A stretch of 64,000 nucleotides of DNA from Pseudomonadota bacterium. GTDB taxonomy: Bacteria; Pseudomonadota; Alphaproteobacteria; Rhizobiales; Hyphomicrobiaceae. The notes beneath the pieces were generated by a model. It saw only the letters and a list, made by a program, of their open reading frames with translations. It had not been told where the DNA came from and ran no database searches. Numbering within the stretch: the first letter of the stretch is position 1; every line of letters starts with the position of its first letter. Of this stretch, positions 58,969-64,000 are shown in pieces. Made by a program: the position numbers and the translations under genes. The stretch is from contig JAEWIJ010000056.1 of the NCBI GenBank assembly GCA_023387235.1, positions 1 through 64,000 on the forward strand, in the 5' to 3' direction.

Positions 58969-59250
58969 ATGGCGGCACCAATACGCAAGCACGGATTTCC
59001 CGCAGTGGACGACGAAACCATGCGCCTCCGGCGCGCCCTCGACAGCGCCATTTATTCGCTCGAGCAGATCAAGCGGCGGGCGGACAACGGCGCGACATCG
59101 CCGACGTCGGATTGGGATTGTCTGGTCATCGCGGAAGCCGCGGAGGCCGCCATAGAGCGCATTGCCGAACATTGTCGGACGCCGAAACGCAGTGCGATTC
59201 ATCCAGCACTCGAGCATGAAGCCAGGTATGGCGGCGCAACGAGCGCCTGA
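58969..59250 (+). CDS. Hypothetical small protein
   Basis: 93 aa from ATG 58969; a GTG at 58954 would add five residues. Helical in appearance, with RRALDSAIYSLEQIKRRADN and IAEAAEAAIERIAEHC. No motif recognised. It may be real because of its length and codon pattern, but no homology can be shown here. Confidence 0.4.
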   Translation: MAAPIRKHGFPAVDDETMRLRRALDSAIYSLEQIKRRADNGATSPTSDWDCLVIAEAAEAAIERIAEHCRTPKRSAIHPALEHEARYGGATSA

Positions 59251-59361
59251 CCTGCCCACGAACATCGAAGCTCCACTCACCCGCGCGAGCCCAGTCTTTA
59301 CAGTCGGTAAAGAGATATGGGCTAGCGTGGCACGACCGTTGCGTGCCGAGGGAGCACTCCC

Positions 59362-59850
59362 ATGTCCTGGCGTTCATTGCTGCCGTCCGTCATCCGGGCC
59401 GGCCTCACCCTATCGATTGCCATTTCCGCAATGAGCATCAGCTTCCACGACGCGGAAGCACGACGCGGCGGTAAGGTCCGCTCCTCCAGCGAGCATCACA
59501 CTACCAAAGATCGTTCGTCCGACCATGAGGGCGCAGCGAAGCGCAAGTTCGACGAGGAGCACGACGGACAGGGCGCCGACAGCTCGGGCGGCACCTTTGT
59601 GCCGGGCATCCGCGTCCGCAGTCGCGAAGCCGCCCGTGGCGCCGAGACGTCGAGCGATGCCGAAGATCCCTCGGCCCCCAAGGCGCTCCCACGGCCTCGC
59701 GTATTCACCGTGAAGCCCGTCGAGGATATCGATGTGCCGGGCTGCCCGACAGGCATGATCTGCACGGTTTGTCTGGCCGGCTGCGAGGGCGATATCGGCG
59801 CCATCGTCGATGCGCAGACCAAAACGCCGATGCCAAGGCCGCGCCACTGA
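59362..59850 (+). CDS. Hypothetical secreted protein with a Cys cluster
   Basis: 162 aa. A signal peptide at residues 1-33 (ends HDAEA) is followed by a low-complexity charged region, then a C-terminal Cys-rich motif GCPTGMICTVCLAGCEGD with four Cys. It may bind metal or form disulfides in the periplasm. The family is not identified. Confidence 0.6.
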   Translation: MSWRSLLPSVIRAGLTLSIAISAMSISFHDAEARRGGKVRSSSEHHTTKDRSSDHEGAAKRKFDEEHDGQGADSSGGTFVPGIRVRSREAARGAETSSDAEDPSAPKALPRPRVFTVKPVEDIDVPGCPTGMICTVCLAGCEGDIGAIVDAQTKTPMPRPRH

Positions 59851-59892
59851 GGCGCGCCGCTGCGTCATGGCAATTCACGAAGAGCGCGCGGC

Positions 59893-62055
59893 CTATTCGG
59901 CCGCGACCTTCGGCGCGTAGCCGAGCGCCACGTTGAGCTTTTCGAGCAGGTCGGCCGCGGCCTCGGCGATATTCGTGCCGGGCCCGAACACGGCCTTGGC
60001 GCCGGCCGCAAAGAGCGCCGGGTAGTCGGCGGGCGGGATAACGCCACCGATAACGATCATGATGTCGCCGCGGCCCTCGGCCTCGAGCGCCGCACGCAGC
60101 TCCGGCGCCAGTGTCAGATGCCCCGCGGCGAGCGACGACACGCCGACAATATGCACATCGTTTTCAACCGCTTGACGCGCGACTTCTTCGGGCGTCGAGA
60201 AGAGCGGACCAATATCCACGTCGAAGCCGAGGTCCGCGAACGCCGTCGCGATCACCTTCTGGCCGCGGTCGTGTCCATCCTGACCCATCTTGGCGATCAG
60301 GATGCGCGGGCGGCGGCCGTCATTGCGCTCGAAGTTTTCGACGAGCGCTTGCACCTTGCCAAGAGCACTGGTCATGGCGCTCGCCTCCGATCGATAGACA
60401 CCCGACACGGCGCGAATCTCGGCGCGATGGCGACCGAACACGACTTCGAGTGCATCCGAGATCTCGCCGACCGTCGCCTTCGCGCGCGCCGCCTTCACGG
60501 CGAGGTCGAGCAGATTGGCGCCGCTCTTCGCCCCCTCGGTCAGCGCATTGAGCGCCGAGGAAACTTCCGCCGCATCGCGCTCGCCCTTGAGGCGCGCAAG
60601 CTTGGCGAGCTGCTGCTCGCGCACCTTCGCGTTGTCGACCTTGAGGAGCTCGATCTCGGCCTCGTTCGAGACGCGGAACTTGTTCACGCCGACGATCGTC
60701 TGACGGCCGGAATCGATCCGCGCCTGCGTGCGTGCGGCGGCTTCCTCGATGCGCATCTTCGGAATGCCGGCGGCGATCGCCTTGGCCATGCCGCCGAGAC
60801 GCTCGACTTCCTCGATGTGCTGCCAGGCCTTCTCGGCGAGCTCGTAGGAAAGCCGCTCGACGTAGTAGCTGCCGCCCCAGAGATCGGCGGTGCGCGTCGT
60901 GCCGCTCTCCTGCTGAAGGACGAGCTGCGTGTTGCGGGCAATGCGGGCCGAGAAGTCGGTCGGCAGCGCGATCGCCTCGTCGAGCGCATTCGTATGCAGC
61001 GACTGCGTGTGGCCCTGTGTCGCCGCCATGGCCTCGATGCAGGTGCGCGTGACGTTGTTGAAGACATCCTGCGCGGTGAGGCTCCAGCCGGAGGTCTGGC
61101 AGTGCGTGCGCAGCGAGAGCGAGCGGTCGTCCTTCGGCGCGAACTCCGACTTGATGAGACGCGCCCAGAGAAGACGCGCGGCGCGCATCTTGGCGATCTC
61201 CATGAAGAAGTTCATGCCGATCGCCCAGAAGAATGAAAGACGCGGGGCGAACTTGTCGATGCCGAGGCCACCGGCGACTCCGGCACGGGCATACTCGATG
61301 CCATCGGCGAGCGTATAGGCGAGCTCGAGGTCCGCCGTCGCGCCGGCCTCCTGCATGTGATAGCCGGAGATGGAGATGGAGTTGAACTTCGGCATGTTCG
61401 CGCTGGTGTAGGCGAAGATGTCCGAGATGATCCGCATGGAGGGCGCGGGCGGATAGATGTACGTGTTGCGGACCATGAACTCCTTGAGAATGTCGTTCTG
61501 GATGGTCCCCGAGAGCTTGGCGAGCGGCACGCCTTGCTCCTCGCCCGCGACGATGAACAGAGCGAGCACCGGCAGCACCGCGCCGTTCATGGTCATTGAC
61601 ACGGACATCTGCGACAGGTCGATCCCGTCGAACAGCGTCCGCATGTCGAAGATCGAGTCGATCGCGACGCCGGCCATGCCGACGTCACCCTTCACGCGCG
61701 GATGATCGCTGTCATAGCCGCGATGCGTGGCGAGATCGAATGCGACTGAAAGGCCCTTCTGCCCGGCCGCGATATTCCGCCGATAGAAGGCATTGCTTTC
61801 CTCCGCCGTCGAGAACCCCGCGTACTGGCGGATGGTCCACGGCTGCGTGACGTACATGGTCGGGTAGGGCCCGCGCAGGAATGGCGCGATGCCGGGAAGC
61901 GTATCGACGAAATCGAGGCCGGAGATGTCCGCCCCCGTATACACCGACTTGAGTGGGATGCCTTCGGGCGTCTCGAAGGTGGTCGCGGGCGCGGCAGCGG
62001 TGGCCGTTGCAGGCGCGCTGAGATCGACGGTCGTGAAATCGGGTATCCTGCTCAT
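59893..62055 (-). CDS. scpA: Methylmalonyl-CoA mutase (single-chain, AdoCbl-dependent)
   Basis: 720 aa. The TIM-barrel catalytic region includes GIAPFLRGPYPTMYVTQPWT and GIEYARAGVAGGLGIDKFAP. The C-terminal B12-binding domain has the DxHxxG motif (GQDGHDRGQKVI) with its axial His, and IVGVSSLAAGH and VIGGVIPP complete the fold. It rearranges methylmalonyl-CoA to succinyl-CoA, feeding propionyl-CoA from Val, Ile and odd-chain acids into the TCA cycle. No MeaB chaperone, epimerase or PccAB lies in the window. Confidence 0.95.
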   Translation of the reverse strand: MSRIPDFTTVDLSAPATATAAAPATTFETPEGIPLKSVYTGADISGLDFVDTLPGIAPFLRGPYPTMYVTQPWTIRQYAGFSTAEESNAFYRRNIAAGQKGLSVAFDLATHRGYDSDHPRVKGDVGMAGVAIDSIFDMRTLFDGIDLSQMSVSMTMNGAVLPVLALFIVAGEEQGVPLAKLSGTIQNDILKEFMVRNTYIYPPAPSMRIISDIFAYTSANMPKFNSISISGYHMQEAGATADLELAYTLADGIEYARAGVAGGLGIDKFAPRLSFFWAIGMNFFMEIAKMRAARLLWARLIKSEFAPKDDRSLSLRTHCQTSGWSLTAQDVFNNVTRTCIEAMAATQGHTQSLHTNALDEAIALPTDFSARIARNTQLVLQQESGTTRTADLWGGSYYVERLSYELAEKAWQHIEEVERLGGMAKAIAAGIPKMRIEEAAARTQARIDSGRQTIVGVNKFRVSNEAEIELLKVDNAKVREQQLAKLARLKGERDAAEVSSALNALTEGAKSGANLLDLAVKAARAKATVGEISDALEVVFGRHRAEIRAVSGVYRSEASAMTSALGKVQALVENFERNDGRRPRILIAKMGQDGHDRGQKVIATAFADLGFDVDIGPLFSTPEEVARQAVENDVHIVGVSSLAAGHLTLAPELRAALEAEGRGDIMIVIGGVIPPADYPALFAAGAKAVFGPGTNIAEAAADLLEKLNVALGYAPKVAAE

Positions 62056-62546
62056 GCCTCGGACCTGGCCTCGCCCTGGGTATCGGATCGCTCAGGGCCG
62101 CTTGGGACGTAACGAAGGTCAGCGGCCTGAGGTTCGGGCGCGGGTCGCCGCGAACCAATCAAAATCCACAATAAAATCGCGCCAATGGGGGCCCGGGTCA
62201 ACCCCGGCCGACGCTGATCAGGTAGTGCGCGCGCGATGCCCGCGCTGAAACCTGCGCCGCGACGTCCTTGCGGTAGCTCTCCATAAGCGTGTCATACACA
62301 TGCTCGAGACTGGCACATGCTCAACACTGAGCGCTCGATCGCGGCAAGGCATCGGCAACCGTCATGTCGCACTCGCGATCTCTCGATCCACAGGCGCCGT
62401 CCTAGCCGATCGCGTCGCGCCGTCCAGTTAGCGGGCAGATACGATTGACGAATTTGGATCCTCGCCCCGCGTTGACCCTCGTCCGCCCACTCATTAACTT
62501 TGCGCGCAGCATATTGGAGCCACATAGGCGAGCCAAAGGTCCGGCC
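62056..62546. other. 491-bp intergenic region upstream of the mutase and protease
   Basis: A divergent promoter region. No gene is supported; the frames crossing it have no family features. AT-rich patches near 62160-62180 could hold a minus-strand promoter for the mutase. Confidence 0.35.
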
Positions 62547-63842
62547 ATGATGAAGCACGTGAGATTCCGGGCTTGGCAGAGCAGGCTGGCGGCGGCGATG
62601 CTCGCGCTGGCCGTGGGCTTTTGCGCGCCGGTACGCCAAGCCGAGGCGCAGGGTCTGAGCTTCATTCGCGACACCGAGATCGAAGAGCTCCTGAACGACT
62701 ACGCCCAGCCGATCTTCCGTGCGGCCGGTCTCGGCTCGGGGCGCATCACCATGCGCATCATCCGGCACGAAGCGTTCAACGCCTTCGTCCTCGATGGGCG
62801 CAACGTCTTTATCCACACCGGCACGCTCCAGGCGGCCGACACGCCCAATCAGGTCATCGGCGTGATCGCCCACGAGGCGGGCCACATCGCCAACGCGCAC
62901 CTTGCCGATCTGCGGTCGAAGATCGCGTCCGATCCGACGCGTGGCGTTCTGTCGCAGTTCTTGTTCGTCGGCGTCCTGCTCGGCCAGCGCCGCGGACAGG
63001 AGCTCGTCGCCGATCAGGCCGGCCTGCGCTATCTGAATGCGACGAAGCAGTCCGGCCGCGGCATGATCGAGGTGTTCGAGCGCTTCGCGGAGGAAGAATC
63101 GTTCTCGCTGCAGCGGACACCGCAAAGTCTCTTCGCGCGCAGCCATCCCTTCGCGGCCGACCGCATCTCGCAGCTTCGCGCCAGAGCCCAGGCCAGCCCC
63201 AACTGGGGGGCACGCGATCCGGCGGCCCTTCAGCTTCGGCACGACATGATGCGGGCCAAGATCTCGGGCTATCTGGACCGCCCGCAGATCGTGTTCAATC
63301 GTTACCCGCAAACGGACCAGTCGCTTCCCGCGCGCTACGGCCGCGCCATCGGGACGTTCTTCATGAACGGCGTCGACCGCGCCCTGCCGCTGGCCGATGC
63401 GCTCATCAAAGAGCAGCCGAATAACCCGTACTTCCACGAGATCAAGGGCGACTTCCTCATGCGCTCTGGGCGCGCGCGCGAGGCCGTTCCTGTGATGAGG
63501 CGCGCCGCCCAGCTCGCAGGCGCCGATGCGCCGCTGATCACTGTGCGGCTCGCGCAAGCCCTGGTCACCGCCGATCAGGGCAATATCGACGAGATCATTT
63601 CGCTTGCGCGCAAGTCGCTCATCCAGGATCCCAATCCGCAGGCCTACCGCATCCTGGCCAATGCCTACTACAAGCAGAACCGCCTGCCCGAGGCAGACCT
63701 TGCGACCGCCGAGGCCCTTTTCCTCGAGGGCGACCTCAAACAAGCCCAGATTTTCGCGAAACGTGCCCAGCCGCGCCTCAAGAACGGCTCTCCGAACTGG
63801 ATCCGGGCTGGCGATATCGTGAATTTCAAAATCCCGGGCTAG
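62547..63842 (+). CDS. M48-family metalloprotease with TPR domain (BepA-like)
   Basis: 431 aa from ATG 62547 (an ATG one codon later is also possible); upstream codons in frame are not part of the protein. A signal peptide at 1-35 is followed by the M48 protease domain with the zinc motif IAHEAGHIANAHLADL (HEAGH) and the downstream ligand Glu in LVADQAGLRYL. From about residue 270 TPR repeats are visible (KEQPNNPYFHEIKGDFLMR, NPQAYRILANAYYKQNRLPE). BepA-like proteases maintain outer-membrane protein assembly. Confidence 0.92.
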   Translation: MMKHVRFRAWQSRLAAAMLALAVGFCAPVRQAEAQGLSFIRDTEIEELLNDYAQPIFRAAGLGSGRITMRIIRHEAFNAFVLDGRNVFIHTGTLQAADTPNQVIGVIAHEAGHIANAHLADLRSKIASDPTRGVLSQFLFVGVLLGQRRGQELVADQAGLRYLNATKQSGRGMIEVFERFAEEESFSLQRTPQSLFARSHPFAADRISQLRARAQASPNWGARDPAALQLRHDMMRAKISGYLDRPQIVFNRYPQTDQSLPARYGRAIGTFFMNGVDRALPLADALIKEQPNNPYFHEIKGDFLMRSGRAREAVPVMRRAAQLAGADAPLITVRLAQALVTADQGNIDEIISLARKSLIQDPNPQAYRILANAYYKQNRLPEADLATAEALFLEGDLKQAQIFAKRAQPRLKNGSPNWIRAGDIVNFKIPG

Positions 63843-63886
63843 GGCTATAACCCTGCCGAGCTGAACGCTAAGGAAGGTGTTCCCTA

Positions 63887-64000
63887 ATGACCCAGATTTC
63901 GCGCGGCGGGCGCCGCCTGACCGGCCTTGCCGCATTGGCTTTTGCCGCCGCCCTGCTCGCCCCGATGGCGGCGCCGTTCGCCGGCGAGAGCAGCACGCCG
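63887..64000 (+). CDS. Secreted protein, probably DsbA-like (3' end off the window)
   Basis: Thirty-eight codons visible from ATG 63887 with AAGGAAGG upstream. A signal-peptide-like N-terminus, GLAALAFAAALLAPMAAPFA, ends near AGES. In many Rhizobiales a DsbA-family oxidoreductase follows the M48 protease, so that assignment is inferred from gene order only. Confidence 0.5.
   Translation, partial: MTQISRGGRRLTGLAALAFAAALLAPMAAPFAGESSTP

Noticed and set aside
62292..63935. 547-codon minus-strand frame opposite the M48 protease
   Set aside because: The HEAGH motif and TPRs on the plus strand show the real gene; this frame has no features.

Overview
The window is GC-rich, densely coded DNA from an alphaproteobacterium, most likely a member of the Hyphomicrobiales/Rhizobiales. 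The grounds are a GcrA cell-cycle regulator, cobalamin riboswitches on B12-independent isozymes, a fused-type methylmalonyl-CoA mutase, a PilZ/NadD/M48-TPR gene content and a Rhizobiales-type integrase remnant. There are no rRNA genes, no CRISPR array and no complete insertion sequence. Both window ends cut through genes: a peroxiredoxin-like/2OG-oxygenase fusion on the left and a secreted, probably DsbA-like protein on the right.

Layout. 1-2.2 kb: 2OG-Fe(II) oxygenase, PilZ protein and nadD. 2.2-7.1 kb: a four-gene GldA/GldF/GldG-type ABC operon (ATPase, permease, GldG-like, DUF4340) on the minus strand. 7.7-15.1 kb: gcrA, a strong terminator, glpK, a VTT-domain membrane protein overlapping a MerA/Lpd-like flavoprotein, an HDLRN-type histidine kinase, a bactofilin with an extra C-terminal domain, and tRNA-Phe with its promoter. 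15.2-28.6 kb: a cell-surface glycan region with an acyltransferase, four methyltransferases, at least three glycosyltransferases, an MsbA-like exporter, an unrecognised glycan-locus gene and a lipid kinase. 28.9-33.7 kb: a four-gene redox cassette, the most unusual locus here. 33.8-39.9 kb: ppk2 divergent from a complete branched-chain 2-oxoacid dehydrogenase operon (E1a, E1b, E2, E3), then a secreted peroxiredoxin. 40.5-44.5 kb: a lower-GC DctPQM TRAP transporter lying between an amidohydrolase remnant and an integrase remnant.

44.7-53.2 kb is built around cobalamin control. A B12 riboswitch precedes a small ORF and metE, and metE carries a single-base frameshift. A second B12 riboswitch precedes nrdA and nrdB. 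The NrdB has Phe in place of the radical tyrosine and Glu in place of the usual Asp ligand, the signature of class Ic (Mn/Fe) ribonucleotide reductase. 53.4-58.4 kb holds an arylsulfatase, a decayed second sulfatase fragment, an alpha/beta hydrolase with Cys at the nucleophile position and a divergent LysR regulator. 58.7-64 kb holds tRNA-Gly(CCC), two small hypotheticals, methylmalonyl-CoA mutase, an M48 protease with TPRs and the start of a secreted protein.

How it fits together. The bkd operon and methylmalonyl-CoA mutase both serve branched-chain amino-acid and propionyl-CoA catabolism, and the mutase needs the same cofactor that shuts off metE and nrdAB through the riboswitches. The redox cassette encodes a flavin/[2Fe-2S]/di-heme-b membrane protein, an 11-heme membrane-anchored cytochrome c, a heme-binding DUF3365 protein and a globin. 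Read together they look like an electron route from cytosolic NAD(P)H across the membrane to periplasmic hemes; its terminal acceptor cannot be read from the sequence.
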